Shown: piece by piece, positions 28,501-36,369 of the stretch
How the letters are laid out: the number at the start of each line of letters is the position of its first letter
Position numbering within the stretch: the stretch's first letter is position 1
From: Planctomycetaceae bacterium
Lineage (GTDB): Bacteria; Planctomycetota; Planctomycetia; Planctomycetales; Planctomycetaceae
Assembly: GCA_013813775.1 (NCBI GenBank)
Contig: JACCRE010000358.1
Location: 1 to 36,369, forward strand
Direction: 5' to 3'
DNA length: 36,369 nucleotides
Notes under the pieces: generated by a model
Databases searched by the model: none
Seen by the model: the letters and a program-made list of their open reading frames with translations, nothing else
What the model was told of the DNA's origin: nothing
Made by a program: the position numbers and the translations under genes

Positions 28501-29922
28501 ATGGCGGGGCAGGGCAAACAGAACGACGACGTGGAGGGCATTCCCATCCGCGTGCTGATCGTCGATGACGACGAGGGGCACGCGCAGGCGGTGGCAGCGA
28601 GCCTTGCGCCCATCGGATGCGACAGCACGATCGCGACGAGCGGCAATCGGGGCGTGCAACTCATCGAAAGCGAGATGTTCGATGTCGTCGTCACCGACAT
28701 GCGAATGGACGACGTCGACGGCCTCGCGATTCTCACCAAGGCCAAGGAAGAACTGCCCGAGGCCGAGGTCATCGTCGTCACCGGCCACGGCAGCATCAAC
28801 TCGGCCGTGACCGCGATGCAGCACGGGGCCTTCACCTATCTGCCCAAGCCGCTCGACATTCACGAGTTGCGGGGGGCGGTTCAGAAGGCGAGCCAGCGCG
28901 TCCGGCTGATCCGCAAGAACGCCGAGTTGTCGCGGCGGCTCGACGAGAAATTCGGCTTTGAAGGCGTCGTCGGCACCAGCCCGCAGATGCGGCGGGTCAT
29001 CGAGATCCTGAAGAACGTCTCGCCGACCGACAGCACGGCGATGATTCTGGGCGAGAACGGCACCGGCAAGGAACTCGTAGCGCGGGCATTGCATCAGAAC
29101 AGCCCGCGGAAGAACAAGCCGTTCGTCCCGCTGAACGTCGCGGCCCTGCCGGCGAGCATCCTGGAATCGGAACTCTTCGGCCACGAAACCGGCGCGTTCA
29201 CCGGCGCTGTCGGCAAGCGGATCGGCAAGTTCGAATACGCCAACGGCGGCACGCTGTTCCTCGATGAAGTCGGTGAAATGCCGCTCGACGTGCAGGTCAA
29301 GCTGCTGCGCGTGCTCGAAGAGCGCAAGATCACCCGGCTCGGCTCGAACGAAGAGGTCTCGATCAACGTGCGGCTCGTCGCGGCGACGAACGCCGATCTC
29401 AAGGGGCTCGTCGCCGACAAGAAGTTCCGCGAAGACCTCTACTACCGTCTGAACACGATCTCGATCTCGCTGCCGCCGTTGCGAGACCGCCGCAGCGACA
29501 TCCCGCTGCTGCTCGATCACTTCATGAAAGAGCTGAGCGTTCGTTACCAGAAGGAAGTTCGCGGCTTTAGCCGTGCAGCACGGCAGGCGTTGCTGAGCTA
29601 CGACTGGCCCGGCAACATCCGTCAGCTTCGCAACAGCGTCGAACGCATGCTGGTGCTCGATGTGGACGGTCTGCTCGACGCCGATGATCTTCCCGACGAA
29701 GTCGCGGCCCTCGTCCGTCCGGAAGAGGACGACCGACCGGTGACCGAAGGCCCCGCCGGCGCCGACACGCTCATCGGCCGCCCTCTCGAAGAGGTCGAGA
29801 AGTACTACATGCAGCGGGCGCTCGAAATCACGAACGGCAAACGTGAGGAAGCGGCGAACATGCTCGGCATCGGCGAGCGGACGCTCTACCGCAAGATCAA
29901 GGAGTACGACCTGCGGTCGTGA
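28501..29922 (+). CDS. NtrC-family sigma-54-dependent response regulator
   Basis: The protein has 473 residues and three domains. The receiver (about 15-130) has acidic DDD at 22-24, phospho-acceptor Asp66 in VVTDMRMDD, Thr94 and Lys116. The AAA+ sigma-54 interaction domain (about 155-385) has Walker A GENGTGKE (184-191), the sigma-54 contact loop GAFTGA (231-236) and Walker [11 protein letters not shown] Fis-type helix-turn-helix ends the protein ([20 protein letters not shown]). It should activate sigma-54 promoters when phosphorylated by a histidine kinase; no kinase partner is adjacent. The ATG at 28501 follows AGCGGA and places the receiver normally. An upstream ATG at 28402, which overlaps the broken nuclease stop, would add 33 low-complexity residues and is less likely. 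The target genes are unknown. Confidence 0.95.
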   Translation: MAGQGKQNDDVEGIPIRVLIVDDDEGHAQAVAASLAPIGCDSTIATSGNRGVQLIESEMFDVVVTDMRMDDVDGLAILTKAKEELPEAEVIVVTGHGSINSAVTAMQHGAFTYLPKPLDIHELRGAVQKASQRVRLIRKNAELSRRLDEKFGFEGVVGTSPQMRRVIEILKNVSPTDSTAMILGENGTGKELVARALHQNSPRKNKPFVPLNVAALPASILESELFGHETGAFTGAVGKRIGKFEYANGGTLFLDEVGEMPLDVQVKLLRVLEERKITRLGSNEEVSINVRLVAATNADLKGLVADKKFREDLYYRLNTISISLPPLRDRRSDIPLLLDHFMKELSVRYQKEVRGFSRAARQALLSYDWPGNIRQLRNSVERMLVLDVDGLLDADDLPDEVAALVRPEEDDRPVTEGPAGADTLIGRPLEEVEKYYMQRALEITNGKREEAANMLGIGERTLYRKIKEYDLRS

Positions 29923-29930
29923 AAAGCGAC

Positions 29931-30004
29931 AACCGCAGAGCCGCGGTGACGCAGAGACGACAAAGAACGAGAACATCCTCTGCGATCTCCGTGTCTCTGC
30001 GGTT
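29931..30004. repeat. Imperfect inverted repeat, REP-like, between the regulator and sufE
   Basis: The outer arms AACCGCAGAG (29931-29940) and CTCTGCGGTT (29995-30004) are perfectly complementary. The inner parts pair imperfectly around a second GCAGAG. The element starts 8 bases after the regulator stop, so it could act as a transcription end or an mRNA 3' stabiliser. There is no T-tract. Confidence 0.6.
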
Positions 30005-30077
30005 CGCTTCCTCTCCTTGGTTCGCTCCGACGACGTTCGTAGAATGACCGTGTTCGCCATCACGTTTGGGGTCACAG

Positions 30078-30512
30078 GTGAAGTCGCTTCCGGAATTGAC
30101 CGTGGATGACCTGTTCGACGAGTTTGAGTTTCTCGGCTCGTGGGAGGACCGGTGCGAATACCTGATCGATCTGGGTTTCGAGTTGCCGCCGATGCCGACG
30201 GAGGAGAAGACCGAACGAAACCGCGTGCACGGGTGTCAGAGCATGGTCTGGCTTACCGTGCAATCGACGGCGGACGACGACGGCGAGACGCGTCTCGACA
30301 TCCACGCCGACAGCGACGGCATGATCGTCAAAGGTCTCATCGCCGTGCTGCTGACGGTCTACAACCGCAAGACTCCGCGCGAAGTGATGGAAACCGACAT
30401 CGCTGGCGTGTTCACGAAATTGGGACTCGATCGGCACCTGTCATCGGCCCGGAAGAACGGTCTCGCGGGGATGGTGAAGCGGATTCAGCGAGAGGCGGCG
30501 AATCTGGCATGA
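30078..30512 (+). CDS. sufE: SufE-like cysteine desulfuration protein
   Basis: The protein has 144 residues, the usual SufE length. SufE accepts persulfide sulfur from the SufS cysteine desulfurase and passes it to the Fe-S scaffold in the cytoplasm. The acceptor Cys53 lies in VHGCQSMVW, matching the family motif HGCQS.VW, and the C-terminal helices (GLIAVLLTVYN, GLAGMVKRI) fit. I chose the GTG at 30078 with GGGG upstream; a TTG at 30066 would add four residues. The partner desulfurase gene starts 72 bp downstream on the same strand, so the two are likely one transcript. The SufBCD scaffold is not in this window. Confidence 0.9.
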   Translation: MKSLPELTVDDLFDEFEFLGSWEDRCEYLIDLGFELPPMPTEEKTERNRVHGCQSMVWLTVQSTADDDGETRLDIHADSDGMIVKGLIAVLLTVYNRKTPREVMETDIAGVFTKLGLDRHLSSARKNGLAGMVKRIQREAANLA

Positions 30513-30584
30513 CGACGAACCAAGTCAAGCCGCCAGCTATTGGAAAGGCGAGCCCGCCGGCTCATCTGGCGGCTTAACGCGTCC

Positions 30585-31838
30585 ATGGAATCCGGTGCAA
30601 TACAACCGACACTCGATATCGACGCCGTCCGCGCCGATTTTCCGATCCTGAATCGGCCGCTGCCGAACGGGAAGCGGCTCGTCTATCTCGACAGCGGGGC
30701 GAGCGCCCAAAAGCCGCGGCAGGTGCTCGATGCGGTGCTGGGGTGCTATGAGACCTATTACTCGAACGTGCATCGCGGCAAGAGCACGCTCGGGCTGAAG
30801 GTTTCCGAGTCGCTGGAAGCCGTACGCGAGAAGGTGCGGGCGTTCCTCAACGCCTCGTCTTCCGACGAGATCCTCTTCACGTCGGGATCGACGCTCGCGC
30901 TGAACGTCGTCGCGCTTTCGTGGGGACGAGCGAACGTGAAGGCGGGCGACGAGATCGTCGTCACGCCGATGGAGCATCATGCGAACCTCGTCCCCTGGCA
31001 GCTGCTCGCCAAAGAGATCGGCGCCCGTATTCGCATGTTGCCGATGACCGATGACGGTCGTCTCGACCTGTCTCGCATGGATGAAGCGATCACGAGTCGC
31101 ACGAAGCTTGTCGCGGTCACTCAACTGTCGAACGTGCTCGGCACGATCAACCCGATCAAGGAACTCGCCGACGCCGCCCACGCTGTCGGAGCGGTCATCG
31201 TCGTCGATGCGGCGCAAAGCATTCCGCATCTTCCGACCGACGTACAAGAGCTGGATGTCGATTTTCTCGTCTTCAGCGGACACAAGCTCTACGCCCCGAC
31301 GGGCATCGGCGTGCTCTACGGTCGTCGCGAATTCTTGGAAGCGATGCCGCCCGCGTTCGGCGGCGGCAACATGATCGAACGAGTCCACGACGATCACTTC
31401 ACGCCGGCCCCGCTCCCCGCGAAATTCGAGGCCGGCACGCCACCCATCGCCGAAGCGATCGGCTTGGGCGCTGCCATCGACTACGTCGCCGACATCGGTT
31501 TAGGTCGGATCGCCGCTCATGAGCACGCATTGACGGTTTATGCCCATGAGCAACTTAAGAGCCTGCCCGGGCTTGTGATCTATGGTCCGTCGCCAGCACG
31601 CAAAGGCGGCATCATCAGCTTCACGGTGCAAGGCGCCGCCGCCGAGGATCTGAACTTCCTGCTCGATCGCAACGGCATCGCCGTGCGACACGGGCATCAT
31701 TGCACGATGCCGCTGCATGAGCGACTCGGAGTGCCGGCGACGATCCGGGCGAGCTTCGGCGTGTATAACACCAAAGCCGACGTCGACGCGCTCGTGGAAG
31801 GACTCCTCGCTGCGAGAAAACGATTGCGGCTGACTTAG
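30585..31838 (+). CDS. sufS: SufS-type (group II) cysteine desulfurase
   Basis: The protein has 417 residues and is a PLP-dependent class V aminotransferase fold enzyme. It removes sulfur from cysteine, giving alanine and an enzyme persulfide for Fe-S cluster assembly. Seen motifs are YLDSGASAQKP near the N-terminus, SNVHRGKSTL, TPMEHHANLVPW, the PLP Lys234 in FSGHKLYAPTGIG, and the active Cys373 in VRHGHHCTMPLHERLG with the short loop typical of SufS and unlike IscS. The ATG at 30585 is preferred over a TTG at 30540. It follows sufE. A strong palindrome lies 17 bp after its stop. Confidence 0.93.
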   Translation: MESGAIQPTLDIDAVRADFPILNRPLPNGKRLVYLDSGASAQKPRQVLDAVLGCYETYYSNVHRGKSTLGLKVSESLEAVREKVRAFLNASSSDEILFTSGSTLALNVVALSWGRANVKAGDEIVVTPMEHHANLVPWQLLAKEIGARIRMLPMTDDGRLDLSRMDEAITSRTKLVAVTQLSNVLGTINPIKELADAAHAVGAVIVVDAAQSIPHLPTDVQELDVDFLVFSGHKLYAPTGIGVLYGRREFLEAMPPAFGGGNMIERVHDDHFTPAPLPAKFEAGTPPIAEAIGLGAAIDYVADIGLGRIAAHEHALTVYAHEQLKSLPGLVIYGPSPARKGGIISFTVQGAAAEDLNFLLDRNGIAVRHGHHCTMPLHERLGVPATIRASFGVYNTKADVDALVEGLLAARKRLRLT

Positions 31839-31855
31839 TGTTCGGCGACCCTTCG

Positions 31856-31920
31856 CGAGCCGGGAACGTCAGTGACCGGAGTCGAGTTAATTTGCTCCGG
31901 TCACTGACGCTCCCGGCTCG
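31856..31920. repeat. Long near-perfect palindrome (REP-like hairpin)
   Basis: Arms at 31856-31881 and 31895-31920 are 26 bases each and complementary at 25 of 26 positions, with a 13-base loop. It lies 17 bp after sufS and 26 bp before the aminotransferase start. RNA from either strand would fold very stably, but there is no T-tract, so it is not a classical terminator. A related but diverged copy is at 35168-35236. Confidence 0.85.
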
Positions 31921-31946
31921 GTTGTCTTCAGCACCCACAAAAGATC

Positions 31947-33242
31947 ATGTTTGGATCGACTGAGACGCCGCTCGCTCCCGTTCGCCATTCCCGCCGCGCC
32001 GACTGGGCGGCCGGGCAGGCGATTAGCTATCTGATGCGGCAAGGGGTCGAGAACCCGCAGTGCCTGTCTTTGGCGGCGGGGCTCGTCGATGCGACGACGC
32101 TTCCCGTCGAGACGGTGCGCAGGGCCGCTGAGATCGTGCTGAGCGATCAAGCCTGGGGCCGTCATGCGCTGCAGTACGGGCATACCTCGGGCGCCGAGCG
32201 ATTGCGCAAGTCCCTATTGGCGCACTTCGCTGCTCTCGAAGGTCGCAGCGTCGACGACCTGGGCATCGAGCTCGATCAGGTGATTCTGACGAACGGGTCG
32301 CAGCAGTTTCTGTCGCTCGTCGCGCAGGTGCTGCTCGACCCCGGCGATCTGTGCCTCGTCGCGTCGCCGACGTACTTCGTGTTTCTCGGAACCGTCGCCG
32401 GGGTGGGTGCGCAGTCGGTTTGCATCGAGACCGACGAATCGGGCATGCAGCCGGAGGCTCTCGATGCGAAGCTCGCAGAACTCAACGCCGCGGGCGAGCT
32501 CAACCGCGTAAAGCTGATCTACCTCGTCAGCGATTTCGAAAACCCCAGCGGCTACAGCCTCTCAGCCGAGCGACGACGACAGATCGTCGAGATCGCGAAC
32601 AAGTGGTCGCGCGAGCAGCGCATCCACATCCTCGAAGACGCGGCGTATCGCGAGCTCCGCTACGACGGTGATCCGTCGCCGAGCGTGAGATCATGTGATG
32701 CGACTGGCGAATCGGTGATCTACGCCGGCACCTTCTCGAAGAGCTTTTCGCCCGGACTGCGTGTCGGCTTCGGCATCGCGCCGAACGGCCTTGTTGAAGC
32801 GATCTGCGCCCGCAAAGGCAACGAAGACTTCGGCTCGGCGCATCTCAATCAGCAGATCGTCGCGACGGTGCTCGAAGAAGGCTGGTACGTGCCGCACACG
32901 AACGTCGTGCGCATGGGCTATCGCACGAAGCGCGACGCCCTGCTCGCCGCCCTCGATCGAGAATTCGCCGGCCTCGACGGCGTCACCTGGGTGCGTCCCG
33001 ACGGCGGTCTCTACGTCTGGATGAGCCTGCCAGAACGTATCGACACGGGTTTCGAATCGTCGTTGTTCGAGCGAGCCTCGAAGATCGAACAGGTCATGTA
33101 CGTGCCGGGCGAACTCTGCTACGGCGACGAATCAGGAACGCGACCACGGCACCAAATGCGCCTCAGCTTCGGCGTCCTCGACCCTCACAGTCTCAGCGAG
33201 GCGGTGGCGAGGCTCGCGCGGGCGGTAAGAGGAGTGATGTAA
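31947..33242 (+). CDS. PLP-dependent aminotransferase, class I/II (2-aminoadipate/MocR-core type)
   Basis: The protein has 431 residues and a fold-type I aminotransferase layout. It shows LSLAAGLVDATTLP at the N-terminal substrate loop, LQYGHTSGAERLRKSL, TNGSQQFLSLVAQVLLDPGD, the SDFENPSGYSLS variant of the N-P contact motif, EDAAYRELRYDG, and the PLP Lys265 in TFSKSFSPGLRVGFG. The closest general type is the PLP-dependent aminotransferase family that includes LysN (2-aminoadipate aminotransferase) and the enzyme half of MocR regulators; no DNA-binding domain is present. The exact amino-acid substrate cannot be told. The start ATG has only a weak AAAAGA upstream, and the hairpin just before it may affect expression. 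Confidence 0.88.
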   Translation: MFGSTETPLAPVRHSRRADWAAGQAISYLMRQGVENPQCLSLAAGLVDATTLPVETVRRAAEIVLSDQAWGRHALQYGHTSGAERLRKSLLAHFAALEGRSVDDLGIELDQVILTNGSQQFLSLVAQVLLDPGDLCLVASPTYFVFLGTVAGVGAQSVCIETDESGMQPEALDAKLAELNAAGELNRVKLIYLVSDFENPSGYSLSAERRRQIVEIANKWSREQRIHILEDAAYRELRYDGDPSPSVRSCDATGESVIYAGTFSKSFSPGLRVGFGIAPNGLVEAICARKGNEDFGSAHLNQQIVATVLEEGWYVPHTNVVRMGYRTKRDALLAALDREFAGLDGVTWVRPDGGLYVWMSLPERIDTGFESSLFERASKIEQVMYVPGELCYGDESGTRPRHQMRLSFGVLDPHSLSEAVARLARAVRGVM

Positions 33243-33566
33243 GATGCTCATCGAAAGGGCGAGGTTCTTAGCAGGCGTTTTTGAGTTCTGTCAAGAAGGG
33301 CAGGCAAAGTGCCCGTCCGCCCTTTCAACCCTGGAACTTGCGTCCGATCGCCCTCTTCACGTGTTGTCACGGACCCTCGCCGACAGTCAGCGGATTAGCT
33401 GATCGTGTCACCGTCTTCGCAATCCCGGCGCCTCCACCACGGAGCTGCTGGCCTGCTCCCCAAACCAGGATCCAGGTGTGATGAGAGTTTCAGGGGCCTT
33501 TGCGTGGGGGAGGAGAGACTCTCGGTGTCGAGATCGTGAGGAAGCTGTGGGACGCGGACACGATGT
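33243..33566. other. Intergenic region without a recognised gene
   Basis: I see no convincing coding frame in these 324 bases. The part next to the transposase remnant may be further decayed IS sequence on the minus strand (a frame there reads APWWRRRDCEDG), but no clear family motif survives. Confidence 0.4.
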
Positions 33567-34036
33567 TCAATGCTGGCCCATCTTGGAACGGTAGGCGCAG
33601 AACACGCCGATCTGACGGTTCTCGATGCGGCCCGCCGTGCCCGAATACAGGATACATGCGTCCGACGCCGGCTGCTCATGGCGCCCTTCTTGAAGAAGCC
33701 GGTCTCGTCGACGATCAGCACGCCGTCCGGCTCGCTCAGATGCCCGGCGACGCAACGGACGAGGTCGTCCGCGAACCGTATCGACGTCCTATCTCGCGCG
33801 GCCGATGAAGTGCTGAAGGTTCGTGGGTACGATGTCGCCGGCGAACTCTACCAACTGCCACTCAGTGGGCTTGGCCAGCCGTTCTTCCGCTCCAGGCTGG
33901 CGACGAGCCCTTTGGGGTACACCGGAGCACGTGCCCGGAGCTCCCGCCGGCCGAACCGCGGTCGGATCCGCTCGGCCACGCGGTCCAGTTCCCGAGACCA
34001 CCGCACGACATCCCGCTCCGTCACCTGCGCATCCAT
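33567..34036 (-). pseudogene. Decayed IS701-like transposase fragment
   Basis: The N-terminal half of an IS701-type transposase can be followed across several minus-strand frames. The first piece runs from 34036: DVVRWSRELDRVAERIRPRF to SLERKNGW (the family KNGWQLAE site). After an insertion of about 17 bases it continues WQLVEFAGDIVPTNLQHF and reaches a TAG where a Trp is expected (AR-stop-DVDTVR). After another shift it reads HLSEPDGVLIVDETGFFKKG, containing the first catalytic Asp region. After a further shift comes YSGTAGRIENRQIGVFCAYR, and it ends soon after. The C-terminal half with the later catalytic residues is missing. It cannot make an active enzyme. No terminal inverted repeats or target duplication were found by eye. 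Confidence 0.75.
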
Positions 34037-34252
34037 CCCGACCTCCTGGGGATGGGCTCAAGACTATGCAGGCCTTTTGCAGAAAGACAACTGTAATACG
34101 GACTCCAACTTGAAGCAGCGCGGCAGCGACTCTGTAACCTTCATGCCGGCCTGAGGTTGCGGATCTCGCTTACGCGTCATTTCAACTTGGAAAGGGTATG
34201 ATTCCAGGGAAGACGCACGCGGTGCGGGAGAGCCGCACCCAACTCTCCACTC

Positions 34253-35059
34253 TCAATTCTCAACAAGCGTTCGTCCCAGCGTCTCGCACGCCCAGACGCG
34301 GTTCGCGTAGCCGAAATGGCCGCCGTAGTGGAACTGTGAGAGCCAAGCGAGCCGGAAGCGGCGTTGCCGGTAGCGTCCTGCGACGGCGGGGCTGCTGGTC
34401 GTTCCCGAATCCTCACCGGGGAGTACAAGCCCTTCGGGATGAAAGCCGACGAGTCCCGCCGACGGTGAGTGCCAACCGTCGGTGGTGCCGATCACGGACG
34501 TGAGCAACCCAAGCACAGCGAGATCGAACGGCGAGCAGTAATGCGTCAGGCCGCACTGCGTCTTCTCGCTGAGCGGCACGACGTCGAGATACGGCGATAC
34601 CGACGGGGCCATCAAGGTGGCTGTCGTGACATCGATCTCCACCGGCAACGCTTCCAGGATCAACAGTGCGACGTAACCGCCGCCCGAGTAGCCGACGATG
34701 TGGACGGGGCGGTCGGGCCGTGCCATTCGATAAGCGGCGATGCGATCGGCGAGATGAATTGCGGCTTCGGCGGCCAAATCTCGTCCCCGAAGGTGTTGCA
34801 GGAAGCGGAGCGGGTTCCCGGTCGTCCAGTCGACGATTTCAATGCGTCCCGACACGCCCGCATCGGCGATGCCCAAGGCGATCTGCTGCTCAAACAGGCT
34901 GCGTCCTTGAATGCCCGTGAGCACGATCGTCAGACCGTCGGCTTCACGGGCGGGATCGTCGAGTCGCGCGGCCGTTCCGCCGTACCACTTGCCCACGAGA
35001 AAACAGGGAATCATCAACCACGACAGAATCCCTCGGCCAATGCGCCGGATGCCGTGCAC
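34253..35059 (-). CDS. Alpha/beta hydrolase, membrane-anchored or exported
   Basis: The protein has about 268 residues. The nucleophile elbow GYSGGG (Ser about 125) follows the strand PVHIVG, and a C-terminal HYGGHFGYAN gives a candidate catalytic His (about 248); an acid from the region between them would complete the triad. The N-terminus has a hydrophobic stretch (ILSWLMIPCFLVG), suggesting a signal anchor. Substrate is unknown; it could be a lipase, esterase or thioesterase-like enzyme. The start is uncertain: GTG 35059 is chosen, ATG 35014 would remove part of the hydrophobic stretch, and TTG 35110 is the longest. A REP-like palindrome separates it from the upstream DUF1573 gene on the same strand. 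Confidence 0.75.
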   Translation of the reverse strand: MHGIRRIGRGILSWLMIPCFLVGKWYGGTAARLDDPAREADGLTIVLTGIQGRSLFEQQIALGIADAGVSGRIEIVDWTTGNPLRFLQHLRGRDLAAEAAIHLADRIAAYRMARPDRPVHIVGYSGGGYVALLILEALPVEIDVTTATLMAPSVSPYLDVVPLSEKTQCGLTHYCSPFDLAVLGLLTSVIGTTDGWHSPSAGLVGFHPEGLVLPGEDSGTTSSPAVAGRYRQRRFRLAWLSQFHYGGHFGYANRVWACETLGRTLVEN

Positions 35060-35167
35060 AGGACCGACGCCGGCGGGCGGGGCTCGCGGCGGCTCAACGA
35101 TACAGTTCAACGTTCGTGCTCGCGCGGCCGGTCTCGGAAGTGGTGCCAGAGCATGGTAACGGCCGCC

Positions 35168-35236
35168 AGCCGAGGGCGTCAGCGATCGGGTGAGCTTGCC
35201 CCCCCGAGAACTCCGGTCGCTGACGCTTCCGGCTCG
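35168..35236. repeat. Second, diverged copy of the REP-like palindrome
   Basis: The right arm (35211-35236) closely matches the right arm of the 31895-31920 element, sharing CTCCGGTC, CTGACGC and CCGGCTCG. The left arm (35168-35190) is complementary over most of its length with several mismatches, and the loop is about 20 bases. It lies 11 bp after the DUF1573 stop. Confidence 0.7.
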
Positions 35237-35246
35237 TCGGTTTTCT

Positions 35247-36086
35247 CTAACGCCGCGCGGCGTTTCGCGGCACGAGATCGAGCGGGGTTCGGCTGACCGG
35301 CGTGGGCCGGTTCTCGGGCACCTGCACGATGATGGGAACGTGAATGCGGGGTTGGTCGGGATCGTTCGTGTGGATGGTCACGAGTGTGCGCAGGCTTTGC
35401 CTCGGCGCGGGAATCGTGATCGCGAGTCTGGCCCGCGTCGGATCGTCGCTCGCATCGGCGATCTCGCTGGCCACGCTCACCACGCCGCTGAGGCACTCGA
35501 CTTTCGTGACGGTGATCGGCGGGGATCTCCGGTCGGTCACGACGATCTCGCGGTCCGTCGGCTGGTCGTTGAACTGATAGACGAGCAGGCTGCGCGGCTC
35601 GACCGTCACGCGGCGGGCCGGCAGCACGAACTTGATGTTCACTCGCTCGAACCGCTCGCCGTCCCCGGCGTCGTATCGCACATCGACGAAGTGCTGTTTG
35701 ACCTGGTCGAGGTTGCCGGTCTCGTCGGATTTTTCCGAGAGCGACGTCCCGGCCGTGTCGGCCACGACGACGAACGTGCCTTGCTCGCCGGGGGCGAAAT
35801 CGCGCTTGTCGAGTTGCGGCGTGAGGCAACCGCAGCTCGGTTTGAAGTCGAGGATCGTCAACGGCGCGTCGCCGGTGTTCGTAAACCAGAAGCGAGCGGG
35901 GACCGGACGGCCTTCGGGCACGCGTCCCAGGTTCAGCATATACTCGCGAAAGGCCAGTGCCGGCCGTTCAGCGGTTTTCGCCTGGCTCATCGTGTCCCCC
36001 ACAGCGTGGGCGATCACCGACATCGAGAACGGCGCAAGAACGGCAGCGACAGCGGCGGCGCGGACGACAGCGGGACGGACTTTCAT
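35247..36086 (-). CDS. Exported DUF1573 protein
   Basis: The protein has 279 residues. The N-terminus MKVRPAVVRAAAVAAVLAPF is a Sec signal peptide, probably cleaved after AHA (near 28). The DUF1573 domain (Ig-like, about 45-145) shows LNLGRVPEGRPVPARFWFTN and PSCGCLTPQLDKRDFAPGEQG, with the paired cysteines 85 and 87 typical of the family. A second Ig-like part follows, ending LVTIHTNDPDQPRIHVPI, as in planctomycete DUF1573 proteins. It acts in the periplasm or envelope; molecular role unknown. The ATG at 36086 has GAGGAG upstream. A longer frame to 36368 has no signal peptide at its start and is rejected. Confidence 0.88.
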   Translation of the reverse strand: MKVRPAVVRAAAVAAVLAPFSMSVIAHAVGDTMSQAKTAERPALAFREYMLNLGRVPEGRPVPARFWFTNTGDAPLTILDFKPSCGCLTPQLDKRDFAPGEQGTFVVVADTAGTSLSEKSDETGNLDQVKQHFVDVRYDAGDGERFERVNIKFVLPARRVTVEPRSLLVYQFNDQPTDREIVVTDRRSPPITVTKVECLSGVVSVASEIADASDDPTRARLAITIPAPRQSLRTLVTIHTNDPDQPRIHVPIIVQVPENRPTPVSRTPLDLVPRNAARR

Positions 36087-36369
36087 CGCCGGCTCCTCAA
36101 GAAGGGAGCGGGTTGTAGAAAAACCGCCCGTCGGACGCAACCTACGGAAGTGGCGATTGGTGCGACCCGCGTTTCCCTGCGGGCAGCGTGCTTTCGGCCG
36201 GATGGCCGAAACTGAAGCGCGCCTGCGCCGTTGGCGAAGACAGGCAGGGCGATTGCGCCATGCTGGGTAATTTGCGATAACGGGGCGGCTGTGATTTCCC
36301 TCGCCTGTCGAGGACCGACAGGGAGTGAGGAAGTCGCGTCGAACTGAGAGCGCCCGCCGTGTCGCCATT
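36087..36369. other. Upstream region of the DUF1573 gene
   Basis: I see no gene here. A small hairpin (CCTGTCG/CGACAGG, 36304-36322) and a CGGCC/GGCCG dyad near 36200 are present. A promoter for the DUF1573 gene is expected here but none stands out. Confidence 0.4.

Noticed and set aside
36304-36322. Small hairpin as a terminator
   Set aside because: It has a 7-base stem and no T-tract on either side.

Overview
The window reads as a piece of a GC-rich planctomycete (Planctomycetota) chromosome. The lineage call is an inference from gene content: a giant repetitive haemagglutinin-like surface protein, a Ser/Thr kinase fused through a membrane segment and coiled coil to WD40 propellers, caspase-fold membrane proteins, and a DUF1573 protein. 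No RNA gene, CRISPR array or intact insertion sequence was seen.

Layout. (1) Positions 2-8167 (+) hold the 3' part of a very long beta-helix adhesin cut by the left edge. (2) Positions 8295-13946 (+) encode a 1883-residue zinc-ribbon/kinase/TM/coiled-coil/WD40 protein. (3) Positions 27504-13963 (-) form a four-gene block read leftwards: pseudo-caspase membrane protein A, a short TssM/IcmF-like protein, pseudo-caspase membrane protein B with a vWA domain, and a half-FHA protein with a DUF4123-like region. It ends 16 bp from the kinase stop, convergently. A perfect extended -10 lies upstream of the first gene. (4) Positions 27844-28402 (+) hold a broken nuclease-like gene with a 22-bp tandem duplication and an in-frame stop. 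(5) Positions 28501-33242 (+) are housekeeping: an NtrC-type sigma-54 response regulator, a SufE-SufS pair and a fold-type I aminotransferase. (6) Positions 33243-34252 hold a decayed IS701-like transposase. (7) Positions 35059-34253 and 36086-35247 (-) encode an alpha/beta hydrolase and an exported DUF1573 protein.

The most interesting part is the 13.5-kb minus-strand block with its convergent kinase. It combines a TssM-like membrane protein without a working P-loop or a periplasmic domain, two paralogous single-pass proteins whose caspase folds have lost both catalytic residues, an intact vWA MIDAS, and an FHA/DUF4123-like partner. Kinase plus FHA plus TssM recalls the threonine-phosphorylation control of type VI secretion systems (PpkA-Fha-TssM). 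No sheath, tube, baseplate or ClpV gene is in the window, so this is either the membrane/regulatory end of a divergent T6SS-like machine or an independent envelope complex built from its parts. That reading is an inference. Three palindromic repeats, in two apparent families, sit in intergenic spaces on the right side.
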